Below, in pieces: positions 1 through 5,466 of a stretch of DNA of 7,346 bases. Origin of the DNA: CAYZTD01 sp964473335 (GTDB lineage: Archaea; Thermoplasmatota; E2; DHVEG-1); contig CAYYOO010000069.1 in assembly GCA_964473335.1 (NCBI GenBank), positions 1-7,346 on the forward strand. The letters run 5' to 3'. The translations under genes were made by a program, and so were the position numbers. The notes beneath the pieces were generated by a model. The model worked only from the letters and a program-made list of their open reading frames with translations, searched no databases and was not told the origin of the DNA. Position 1 is the first letter of the stretch. Each line of letters opens with the position of its first letter.

Positions 1-263
1 ATATCTACTTCATAATCGTTTTTTATAACTTCGTCTAATATTTTTTCTGCTTCAGTTTTATCTTCCCCTTCAAAATTATTTTCAACAAAATTCTCTAATA
101 TATTATTTTCTTGTTCAGTTATATAGAAATTTGGTAATTCATAACTCTCATCTTCTTCAGCCACACTAAAATTGTTTGATATATTATTTGTTTGAACAGA
201 TGAGGTGATAGGGACTAGCATCATTAATGCAGCAACAAAGGCTGCTAAAATTATCTTCCTCAT
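1..263 (-). CDS. Secreted or surface protein of unknown function, N-terminal part only
   Basis: The frame opens at an ATG at 261-263 and stays open to the left edge, giving about 87 residues of a longer protein. The start is a clear export signal: MRKIILAAFVAALMMLVPIT, with two basic residues, a hydrophobic core of about 15 residues and a small-residue region (SSVQ) suitable for cleavage. The mature part seen so far is strongly acidic and Asn/Glu-rich, with no recognisable domain. The start is supported by a GGGGGT ribosome-binding-like site at 271-276, 7 nt upstream, and by a TATA box further up. The protein is presumably exported by Sec and acts outside the membrane. I do not recognise the family. 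A lipobox is not visible, because no Cys follows the hydrophobic core. Confidence 0.75.
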   Translation of the reverse strand, partial: MRKIILAAFVAALMMLVPITSSVQTNNISNNFSVAEEDESYELPNFYITEQENNILENFVENNFEGEDKTEAEKILDEVIKNDYEVD

Positions 264-288
264 TTTCTTTACCCCCTTTTTTTCAATC

Positions 289-296
289 TATATAAA
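289..296 (-). promoter_or_regulatory. Archaeal TATA box for the secreted-protein gene
   Basis: On the minus strand this is a perfect TTTATATA, preceded by further alternating A/T. A start about 26 bp from its centre falls near 266, almost at the ATG. That would give a nearly leaderless mRNA and leave the GGGGGT at 271-276 untranscribed. The neighbouring A/T run at 296-304 or a box near 320 would give a leader that keeps it. Which box is used is not decidable here. Confidence 0.5.
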
Positions 297-321
297 TATA
301 TATGTCACTCATCATTATTTA

Positions 322-336
322 ATATTTGCGAAATAT
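322..336. promoter_or_regulatory. 15-bp palindrome in the divergent promoter region
   Basis: ATATTT-GCG-AAATAT is a perfect inverted repeat of 6-bp arms around a GCG centre. It lies 25 bp upstream of the TATA box of the secreted-protein gene and about 110 bp upstream of the divergent small membrane gene. Its position and dyad symmetry fit an operator for a dimeric regulator, but AT-rich arms arise easily by chance in this DNA. Confidence 0.3.
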
Positions 337-447
337 ATCTCGTTTATTGACGTTATTTTGGGGTTTTTAAGTTAAAAAATTGGATTAACAATAGACTTAT
401 TAAAAACCAAAAACAATTATATTTGTTTTTAATTAGGGGAAAATTAG

Positions 448-606
448 ATGAATAAAATTTTCAAAATCTGGTTAATCTTCATCGTAATATTGTCGATGAT
501 TGCATCATTTTTAGTTGGATTTGAAACAATGATATTCGGATTTATTTTTTTACCTTTGATTATAGTGTCAATTATAATTCTCATACTTGGTTTTTTTAAA
601 ACTTAA
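448..606 (+). CDS. Small two-helix membrane protein, 52 residues
   Basis: ATG at 448 opens a 52-codon frame ending in TAA at 604-606. The start is supported by AGGGGA at 435-440, 7 nt upstream. The product is almost entirely hydrophobic. A short basic start (MNKIFK) leads into helix 1 (about residues 8-24). A polar turn containing G-F-E follows, then helix 2 (about residues 29-50) with a central Pro and a C-terminal Lys-Thr. The lysines at both ends suggest both termini are cytoplasmic by the positive-inside rule. No family is recognisable at this length. It is divergent from the secreted-protein gene and convergent with the helicase, 5 bp away. A TATA-like stretch near 391-399 could supply the promoter. 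It could be a membrane accessory peptide or a small toxin-like protein, with no evidence for either. Confidence 0.6.
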   Translation: MNKIFKIWLIFIVILSMIASFLVGFETMIFGFIFLPLIIVSIIILILGFFKT

Positions 607-611
607 AAAAA
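591..611. terminator. Symmetrical bidirectional terminator
   Basis: T7 at 591-597 and A7 at 605-611 form a perfect 9-bp inverted repeat (591-599 with 603-611) around the 3-nt loop AAC. Each strand therefore carries a T7 run, the archaeal termination signal. On the plus strand the T7 lies just inside the end of the small membrane gene; on the minus strand it follows the helicase stop at once. One 21-bp element would serve both convergent genes. Confidence 0.55.
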
Positions 612-1952
612 TTATTCATAATCTAATTTTGGTTTAACATTTAATGGTTTAATCTTTTCAAGAGGTTCAGATAAAATTCCAAGTGATTTTATTTTCCCTC
701 CACTTTTTGCAATAACTACTCCATCCTTAGTTATTCTAAACATACCGGTTCTATAATTAAAAAAACGCTGTAGCGTAGAACTTATGGGATTTTGTTTAAA
801 ATACTCTTTTCCCTCATCCTTCTTTTTGTATATTCTACCCTGTAAGTCAATAAAGTATTCTTCACCAAGGTAAAACTGTTCTTTCCATGGGTTCTTTGGT
901 TTTAATGCAGTTGGTGAAAACCTTCCAACTATCTTATAATCATACATATTTCTAAACTGTAATAGTTTTTCATCTGTTGTATTACTTGCAAGAATTATAT
1001 GGATTTCTGCATCATCAGGAAGTCTAACAGCCCTACCAATACTTTGAATATGATATGCTTCAGTTATTGCAGTTGAAACAATAATCAAACAGTTTATATT
1101 TCTCTTATCATATCCTTCAGAAAGCATCCCAACTGAAATAAGAGCGGATATACTATCTTCTTGAAAATCATTTAAAGCGTTTTCATCAGTATTTTCACTA
1201 TGGTATACAGGATAACCTGTTATCTTTGAAATTGTATTAGCTTGCTCAATTCTTTTACATATCACAAGAACAGTCTTGTCTTCATTTTTCTTTAAAAGAT
1301 TAACTGCTTTTGGAATTCGTTCTTCAGCGTTATAAACAATAGATCTTCTCCTAAATATCATTGAGTCAAGTTGCTCTCTAAAATTGTATTTATCGCCGTC
1401 AGGAGAGTTTCTCATTCTACCAATATATCTTCTTATTGCATCTGAATATTCTTCATATTTTTCTTCTTCTTCATAGTTTAGATCAATTGAATGAAAATAT
1501 ACAGTAAAATCACTAACTTTAGCATCTTTTAAGGGAACATCAATAATTATATTTCCACAGTAGTCAAGAGATTTCTTATTTGGTGTTGCTGAAAGTCCTA
1601 TAACATGCTTGCATGATATATTATCATAAATCTTTTTAAAAACAGGACTTGTACTTCTATGGCACTCATCAACAACTAATAGATCACACGTTATACCTTT
1701 AGATCTTTCTTTTGAAAGAATATGAAATGTTTCAACCATTGCGTTTTTAACGTTAAATTTCTTTAGTTCTTCTTGCCATTGATTCTTAAGTTTTCTTGTA
1801 GGAACTCCTACAATTACTTTTTCATATTTTTTATCTTTGATAAGTAGAATCGTTGCATATGTTTTACCGGTTCCAGCAAACGCTTTGACCACACCTTCGC
1901 CTCTATAAATATGTAACAATCGTTTTTGCCAATCATAGGGTTTTAATTTCAT
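612..1952 (-). CDS. DECH-box superfamily 2 helicase, standalone
   Basis: This 446-residue ATP-dependent nucleic-acid helicase or translocase has the complete SF2 motif set: Q-like YDWQ (6-9), motif I AFAGTGKT (24-31), Ia around VGVPTRKLKNQW (48-59), motif II DECH (95-98), motif III SAT (121-123), IV near VLVICKR (228-234), V GMLSEGYDKR (275-284) and VI QSIGRAVR (303-310). The layout is like XPB/UvsW or restriction-subunit (ResIII) helicases. The RecA pair ends near residue 345, and the last 100 residues form a small tail of unknown fold in which a short F-I-x-x-x-G-x-I-Y/I-x-K pattern occurs twice (367-377 and 405-415). There is no nuclease, methylase or specificity partner in the window, so a restriction role is unsupported. 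The start is supported by AGGTG at 1965-1969, a rather long 12 nt upstream. It may derive from a virus or plasmid; otherwise repair or RNA remodelling is possible. Confidence 0.85.
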   Translation of the reverse strand: MKLKPYDWQKRLLHIYRGEGVVKAFAGTGKTYATILLIKDKKYEKVIVGVPTRKLKNQWQEELKKFNVKNAMVETFHILSKERSKGITCDLLVVDECHRSTSPVFKKIYDNISCKHVIGLSATPNKKSLDYCGNIIIDVPLKDAKVSDFTVYFHSIDLNYEEEEKYEEYSDAIRRYIGRMRNSPDGDKYNFREQLDSMIFRRRSIVYNAEERIPKAVNLLKKNEDKTVLVICKRIEQANTISKITGYPVYHSENTDENALNDFQEDSISALISVGMLSEGYDKRNINCLIIVSTAITEAYHIQSIGRAVRLPDDAEIHIILASNTTDEKLLQFRNMYDYKIVGRFSPTALKPKNPWKEQFYLGEEYFIDLQGRIYKKKDEGKEYFKQNPISSTLQRFFNYRTGMFRITKDGVVIAKSGGKIKSLGILSEPLEKIKPLNVKPKLDYE

Positions 1953-2000
1953 ATTTATTTATTACACCTGATTAATTCCATATGTTAAATACTACATCAT

Positions 2001-2010
2001 TAAAATATTT
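2001..2010 (-). promoter_or_regulatory. Probable helicase promoter
   Basis: On the minus strand AAATATTTTA is a TATA-like box. A start about 26 bp from its centre falls near 1979, giving a leader of about 27 nt that keeps the AGGTG site at 1965-1969. The fit is reasonable, but several A/T boxes nearby could serve. Confidence 0.35.
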
Positions 2011-2053
2011 TGTGACAATTTAATACATAAAATTACAAACTACCTAACAAAAT

Positions 2054-2066
2054 CTATATAATATAA
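2054..2066 (+). promoter_or_regulatory. TATA-like box upstream of the transmembrane frame and RNA-like element
   Basis: CTATATAATATAA is a strong archaeal TATA-like sequence. The expected start, about 26 bp downstream of its centre, is near 2084-2086. That lies at the beginning of the open frame ending at 2239, upstream of the folded element at 2242-2345. One transcript could carry both. Confidence 0.35.
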
Positions 2067-2071
2067 GTTAA

Positions 2072-2239
2072 AATTCATATTTTGGAATATATCTGAAAAG
2101 AACTGCTTATAATCCTTATTATAATGGTGTTAAATTAGAGATTGCAAATAAAGCCTTAATTGGTATAATTATAGTAGCTATAGCAATAGTGATTACAATT
2201 ATTTACGAAAAAAACATTTTAAATATTCTAAAAAAGTAG
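2072..2239 (+). pseudogene. Open frame for a single-helix membrane peptide, no canonical start
   Basis: After an in-frame TAA at 2069-2071 this frame is open for 55 codons to TAG at 2237-2239. It encodes a polar, Tyr-rich front (YNPYYNGVKLEIANK), one strong transmembrane segment (ALIGIIIVAIAIVITIIY) and a Lys/Asn-rich tail. That organisation is unlikely for random AT-rich DNA. However, no ATG, GTG or TTG precedes the helix in frame; only ATA (2087), CTG (2093) and ATT codons do. The out-of-frame ATG at 2124 stops after four codons. It is either a decayed 3' fragment, a gene with a one-base error or frameshift, or a peptide started at a non-standard codon. A TATA-like box precedes it, and the folded element at 2242 begins 2 nt after its stop. 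Confidence 0.35.
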
Positions 2240-2241
2240 TT

Positions 2242-2345
2242 TGGTCTGGATGGTAATATGAATTACCAGTATGTCACCTTATCATCATGGAACTTTTAGC
2301 TCCGATAAGGCCCTTTATAATGGATTTTTACCTACCCCCAGACCA
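2242..2345. ncRNA. Candidate structured RNA of unknown family, orientation uncertain
   Basis: Three nested or adjacent helices can be drawn by eye. The closing stem P1 has 8 bp, TGGTCTGG (2242-2249) with CCAGACCA (2338-2345). Hairpin P2 has 7 bp, TGGTAAT (2251-2257) with ATTACCA (2262-2268), and an ATGA loop. P3 has 7 bp, CCTTATC (2277-2283) with GATAAGG (2304-2310), carrying an inner hairpin GGAACT (2289-2294) with AGCTCC (2298-2303) that has one A-C mismatch and a 5-nt bulge below it. The element is about 40% G+C by hand count, against about 18% in the 100 bp that follow, a classic sign of functional RNA in an AT-rich archaeon. It is not tRNA (no T arm), 5S, RNase P or any riboswitch I recognise. 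TTTTAAATA at 2217-2225 could be a plus-strand promoter, though slightly close. A palindromic mobile remnant remains possible. Confidence 0.5.
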
Positions 2346-2472
2346 TAATTATTATAAATTATTGAAACTTAAATCTTTCTATTACGCTTTAATTGTAACA
2401 AAAATCATGTTATAATGCAGATATCTATCAAGATTAACAAAATAAATTATTTTAAAAAAAATGCTGTAAAAA

Positions 2473-2486
2473 GTAACATTTGTTAC
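2473..2486. promoter_or_regulatory. Palindromic operator candidate upstream of the usp gene
   Basis: GTAACA-TT-TGTTAC is a perfect 14-bp dyad. It lies 13 bp upstream of the likely TATA box of the stress-protein gene. A related, spaced pair of half-sites, GTAACA (2395-2400) and TGTTAT (2408-2413), lies about 75 bp further up. The position suits an upstream regulator; no such regulator is encoded in the window. Confidence 0.4.
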
Positions 2487-2499
2487 AAAAACTAAAAGC

Positions 2500-2507
2500 A
2501 ATATTTA
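2500..2507 (+). promoter_or_regulatory. TATA box of the usp gene
   Basis: AATATTTA preceded by a purine-rich BRE-like stretch (AAAAGC) sits about 35 bp upstream of the ATG. The expected start is near 2530, leaving a leader of about 8 nt. No Shine-Dalgarno sequence is visible before the ATG, unlike the other genes here, which fits a leaderless or near-leaderless mRNA. Confidence 0.4.
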
Positions 2508-2538
2508 ACTACAAAATAAATATATCAATTAGTACATT

Positions 2539-2976
2539 ATGTCAATGAAAGATATAAAAAGGATTATTATTCCTGTAGATAACACAGAGGATTCAAAAAA
2601 AGCAGTTGAAAAAGGAATTTACCTAGCAAAGATCCTTGGTATTGAAACAAAAATAATAACAATTAACGATACCCAGCATTTTATGTCTTCAGTTGTTCTT
2701 GAAGAAAAACTAAAAAAAGAAACAAAAAAATTTTTAGATGAATTCAAAAAAATTGCTGAACCTTTTGGAATTAAAATTGAAACAGAAATTATCTCAGGTA
2801 AACCATCAGAGGAGATTATCAGATATTCAAAAGATAATGACTTAATTATTATGGCTCATCATGAACGAACTAAAGGACTTGATAAGGTAATGGAAAAAAG
2901 TGTTTCAAAGGAAGTTGTTGAAAATGCACCATGTTCTGTTTTTGTTGTAAAATCAAATCATAAAAAAGAAAAGTAA
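2539..2976 (+). CDS. Universal stress protein (UspA) family, degenerate nucleotide loop
   Basis: This 145-residue single-domain Usp has the family's usual size and alpha/beta order. The first strand and helix are IIIPVDNTEDSKKAVEKG (9-26). A central region with GKPSEEII (87-94) and DLIIMAHH (101-108) follows, then the closing SVSKEVVENAPCSVFVVK (121-138). Usp proteins are small cytoplasmic dimers induced under stress. ATP-binding members carry G-x2-G-x9-G-S/T after the fourth strand. Here the matching stretch, AHHERTKGLDKVMEKS (106-121), aligns Ala/His, Glu and Lys to those glycines, so ATP binding is doubtful and it may resemble the non-binding class. The first ATG is chosen; a second ATG two codons later is possible. 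The gene converges on dnaK with a 7-bp gap, linking it to the stress cluster by position only. The C-terminus is lysine-rich (HKKEK). Confidence 0.85.
   Translation: MSMKDIKRIIIPVDNTEDSKKAVEKGIYLAKILGIETKIITINDTQHFMSSVVLEEKLKKETKKFLDEFKKIAEPFGIKIETEIISGKPSEEIIRYSKDNDLIIMAHHERTKGLDKVMEKSVSKEVVENAPCSVFVVKSNHKKEK
2962..2973 (-). terminator. Poly-T terminator of dnaK inside the usp 3' end
   Basis: On the minus strand, 11 bp past the dnaK stop, the sequence reads CTTTTCTTTTTT, followed by more T-rich DNA. Archaeal RNA polymerase stops at such T tracts. The tract is the antisense of the lysine codons that end the stress-protein gene. Confidence 0.4.
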
Positions 2977-2980
2977 ATAG

Positions 2981-3017
2981 TTTTTATTTTTCTTCTTTTT
3001 TATCTTTATCTTTTTTT
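2981..3017 (+). terminator. Poly-T terminator of usp inside the dnaK 3' end
   Basis: Immediately after the stress-protein stop the plus strand is almost continuous T, with runs of T5, T5, T6 and T7 broken by single A or C bases. The tract is the antisense of the Lys/Glu/Asp codons ending dnaK. It is a good archaeal termination signal, with no hairpin needed or seen. Confidence 0.5.
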
Positions 3018-4852
3018 ACTTCGTAATCTGCATTGATTGTTTTATCATCTTCAGGATGACCTGACCATGATTCTTCTTTACCTTGCGATTGATTTTGACC
3101 TGCTTGCTGTTGTTGAGCTGCTTGTTGGTATATAGATGAACCTACCTCTTGGAGTACTTTTGATAATTCATCAGTTTTTTCTTTGATTTCTTCCATGTTG
3201 TCACCAGATAATGCTTTTCTTAAATCCTTTATTTTATCTTCAACTTTCTTTTTATTTTCATCTGAAATTTTGTCTTTTAGTTCATCAAGAGTTTTTTGAG
3301 CGGTATGTACCAATGAATCGCCGTTGTTTCTAACTTCGATTTTTTCTTTACGTTTTTTGTCTTCTTCAGCGTGCTCTTCAGCCTCTTTTTTCATTTTGTC
3401 AATTTCAGAATCCGATAGTTTTGTTGAACCAGTTATTCTAATAGATTGCTCTTTACCGGTGCCTTTGTCCTTAGCTTTAACATTTAATATACCATCAGCA
3501 TCAATATCAAATGTTACCTCGATTTGTGGAATACCCCTAGGTGCGGGTGGAATTCCATCAAGATGAAATCTTCCAAGGCTTTTATTATCTGCCGCCATTG
3601 GTCTTTCACCCTGGAGTACATTTATCTCAACACTTGTCTGGTTATCAGCTGCAGTACTAAAGACCTTACTTTTCTTAGTTGGAACGGTTGTGTTTCTATC
3701 AATCAAAGGAGTTGCAACACCGCCAAGGGTTTCAATACTTAGAGTCAGAGGTGTTACATCTAAAAGAACTATATCTTTATCTATATCTCCAGAGAGAACT
3801 CCTGCTTGTATCGCTGCACCAATTGCAACACATTCCATAGGATCGACATCACGCTTTGGAGGTTTTCCAAATATTTTTTCTACTTTGTTTTTAACATATG
3901 GAATTCTAGTAGTACCTCCAACAAGTACGATATGATCAATATCTGATGGCTTTAATTTTGCATCTTTTAAAGCTTGGTTGCATGGTTTTTCAGTCTTATC
4001 AACAATTTTACTTATTATTTCTTCGAACTTAGCTCTCGTGAGTTTCTTTTCAAGATGCCTTGGTTTATTATCAATTACTGTGATATAAGGCAAGTTTATC
4101 TCAGTCTGTTTTGTGGATGATAGTTCCATTTTGGCTTTTTCGGATGCCTCTAACAGTCTTTGTAGAGATTTAGGATCTTTTCTTAGATCAACATTATGTT
4201 CTTTTTTAAAGTCATCAGCGAGAAAATCTACAAGAGCCTGATCCATATCTGAACCTCCTAACTCTGTATCACCATTTGTAGATAGAACTTCAAATACTCC
4301 TTCACCTACTTCCATTAGTGTAATATCAAATGTACCTCCGCCAAAATCATACACAGCTATCTTATGATCTCCTTTTTTATCAAGACCATAAGCTAGGCTA
4401 GCTGCAGTCGGTTCATTGATAATTCTTTTAACATCTAGGCCTGCAATTTTACCTGCATCTTTAGTTGCCTGTCTTTGATCATCGTCAAAATATGCTGGAA
4501 CTGTGATAACTGCTTGGCTAACTTTTTCACTTAAGAATTCTTCAGCATCTTTTTTTATTTTTTGAAGTATGAATGCACTAATTTGCTCTGGAGAATATTT
4601 TTTTCCGCGAATATTTATTTTTTCACCAGTTCCCATTTTACGTTTAATTCTATGGACGGTTCCTTCTGTGTTAGTAACGGCTTGTCTTTTTGCTGGTTCA
4701 CCAACTAACCTTTCTCCTTCTTTAGTAAAAGCAACGATTGAAGGAAAATAGTTTTGTCCTTCAGCACTTTTTATAATAGTTGGTTTTCCTGCTTCCATTA
4801 CAGCAACTTCAGAGTTTGTTGTCCCTAAATCAATTCCAATTATTTTTGCCAT
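2984..4852 (-). CDS. dnaK: Hsp70 chaperone DnaK
   Basis: DnaK is an ATP-driven cytoplasmic chaperone that binds extended hydrophobic segments; GrpE resets its nucleotide. The 622-residue protein is full length. The ATPase domain (1 to about 357) has phosphate loops IGIDLGTTNSEVAV (5-18) and VYDFGGGTFDITL (167-179), AVITVPAYFDDDQRQAT (114-130), and the adenosine site IVLVGGTTRIPYV (308-320). The linker is DIVLLDVTPLTL (360-371), then the substrate-binding beta domain to about 485, a helical lid (about 486-570) and a Gln-rich, then Lys-rich disordered tail (571-622) without an EEVD end. RIKRKMGTGEKINIRGKKY (68-86) lacks the insertion of about 23 residues found in proteobacterial Hsp70, matching Gram-positive and archaeal forms. 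ATG follows GAGGTGA (4860-4866) by 7 nt and lies 15 bp after the grpE stop, so the pair is probably translationally coupled. dnaJ does not follow; a convergent stress-protein gene does. Confidence 0.98.
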   Translation of the reverse strand: MAKIIGIDLGTTNSEVAVMEAGKPTIIKSAEGQNYFPSIVAFTKEGERLVGEPAKRQAVTNTEGTVHRIKRKMGTGEKINIRGKKYSPEQISAFILQKIKKDAEEFLSEKVSQAVITVPAYFDDDQRQATKDAGKIAGLDVKRIINEPTAASLAYGLDKKGDHKIAVYDFGGGTFDITLMEVGEGVFEVLSTNGDTELGGSDMDQALVDFLADDFKKEHNVDLRKDPKSLQRLLEASEKAKMELSSTKQTEINLPYITVIDNKPRHLEKKLTRAKFEEIISKIVDKTEKPCNQALKDAKLKPSDIDHIVLVGGTTRIPYVKNKVEKIFGKPPKRDVDPMECVAIGAAIQAGVLSGDIDKDIVLLDVTPLTLSIETLGGVATPLIDRNTTVPTKKSKVFSTAADNQTSVEINVLQGERPMAADNKSLGRFHLDGIPPAPRGIPQIEVTFDIDADGILNVKAKDKGTGKEQSIRITGSTKLSDSEIDKMKKEAEEHAEEDKKRKEKIEVRNNGDSLVHTAQKTLDELKDKISDENKKKVEDKIKDLRKALSGDNMEEIKEKTDELSKVLQEVGSSIYQQAAQQQQAGQNQSQGKEESWSGHPEDDKTINADYEVKKDKDKKEEK

Positions 4853-4867
4853 ATATATTTCACCTCA

Positions 4868-5398
4868 TTAATTCTCATTTTTTTCCTCATTTTTTACAAC
4901 GATCACCTGAGCAGGTCTAAGGATGTTATCACCAATCATATATCCTTTTTTAACCTCCTCAACAATTGTTTCATCATTGCAATCCTTTTTTTCTACAGTT
5001 GTGATTGCATGATGATAATTATGATCAAAATTCTTACCCTTACAATCAATACATTTGATTTTTTCTTTTTCAAAGAAATTCTCAATATTTTTTAATAAAA
5101 GTTGTAGACCCTTTTTTGGGTTGTTATCCTCATATGCTTTGTTTAAAAGTTCATACAAATCAATAATTTCATTTAGATATTTCTTTTTTGTATCTTCTCT
5201 TATTGATGTTATTTCTTTTTGCATCCTTTTTTGATAGTTTTGAAGGTCAGCTAGGTTTCTAAGTAGTTTTTCATTTTTTTCTTTAAGTTGATTTTTTAAC
5301 TCATCGATTTCTTTTTTAAGTTTTTCAACTTCTGATTTGGATTCCTTCTTTTTGTTGGTATTTTCATCCGTTTTTTCTTTAGTTTCTTTGTTTTTCAT
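4868..5398 (-). CDS. grpE: GrpE, nucleotide exchange factor for DnaK
   Basis: GrpE is a dimeric cofactor that opens the DnaK ATPase domain to release ADP. The 176-residue protein has a charged, disordered start (1-22), a long heptad-rich coiled coil (23 to about 75) with the family signature LLRNLADLQNYQKRMQKEI (45-63), a four-helix-bundle section, and the C-terminal beta wing that contacts DnaK (about 114-170), ending KKGYMIGDNILRPAQVIVV (150-168). The wing normally opens with G-x-x-FDP-x-x-HEA; here it reads GKNFDHNYHHA (121-131), with an upstream C-x-x-C (116-119) not typical of GrpE. AGGTGA just upstream of the ATG supports the start. It lies between the thermosome gene (60-bp gap with a terminator) and dnaK (15-bp gap). 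Confidence 0.95.
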   Translation of the reverse strand: MKNKETKEKTDENTNKKKESKSEVEKLKKEIDELKNQLKEKNEKLLRNLADLQNYQKRMQKEITSIREDTKKKYLNEIIDLYELLNKAYEDNNPKKGLQLLLKNIENFFEKEKIKCIDCKGKNFDHNYHHAITTVEKKDCNDETIVEEVKKGYMIGDNILRPAQVIVVKNEEKNEN

Positions 5399-5426
5399 GC
5401 CTCACCTTCCAATGTTTTTATTGTAT

Positions 5427-5466
5427 AAAAAAAAGAAGAAATTGATGTAATTATTTTATTACATCA
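5427..5466 (-). terminator. Hairpin plus T8 terminator or attenuator after the thermosome gene
   Basis: On the minus strand a perfect 9-bp stem, TGATGTAAT with ATTACATCA (5466-5458 and 5451-5443), has a 6-nt loop. The thermosome TAA stop lies within the first arm. Eight bases later T8 occurs (5434-5427). This looks like an intrinsic terminator between the thermosome and grpE. No good separate grpE promoter is visible in the 60-bp gap, because the only TATA-like run would put the start at the ATG. Partial readthrough, setting a high thermosome to low GrpE/DnaK ratio, is therefore the likeliest reading. Confidence 0.55.

Noticed and set aside
612..1952. Type III or type I restriction system R subunit
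   Set aside because: There is no nuclease motif in the protein and no methylase or specificity gene next to it.
2242..2345. tRNA, 5S rRNA, SRP or RNase P RNA, or a known riboswitch
   Set aside because: There is no T-arm consensus or anticodon arm, no 5S conserved loops, and it is too short for SRP or RNase P. None of the conserved cores I know (TPP, SAM, purine, fluoride, cobalamin) is present.
2242..2345. An insertion sequence or MITE with TGGTCTGG terminal repeats
   Set aside because: No convincing target-site duplication flanks it and there is no second copy in the window. It cannot be excluded without the rest of the genome, so it is kept only as an alternative.
2287..2415. A 42-codon plus-strand frame (ATG at 2287) running through the folded element
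   Set aside because: There is no ribosome-binding site, the composition is unremarkable, and it starts inside a helix arm and covers only part of the element. The paired stems explain the sequence better.
2415..2495. A 26-codon plus-strand frame (ATG at 2415) upstream of the usp gene
   Set aside because: It is short, Lys/Asn/Ile-rich as any AT-rich DNA would be, lacks a ribosome-binding site, and overlaps the palindromic operator candidate.
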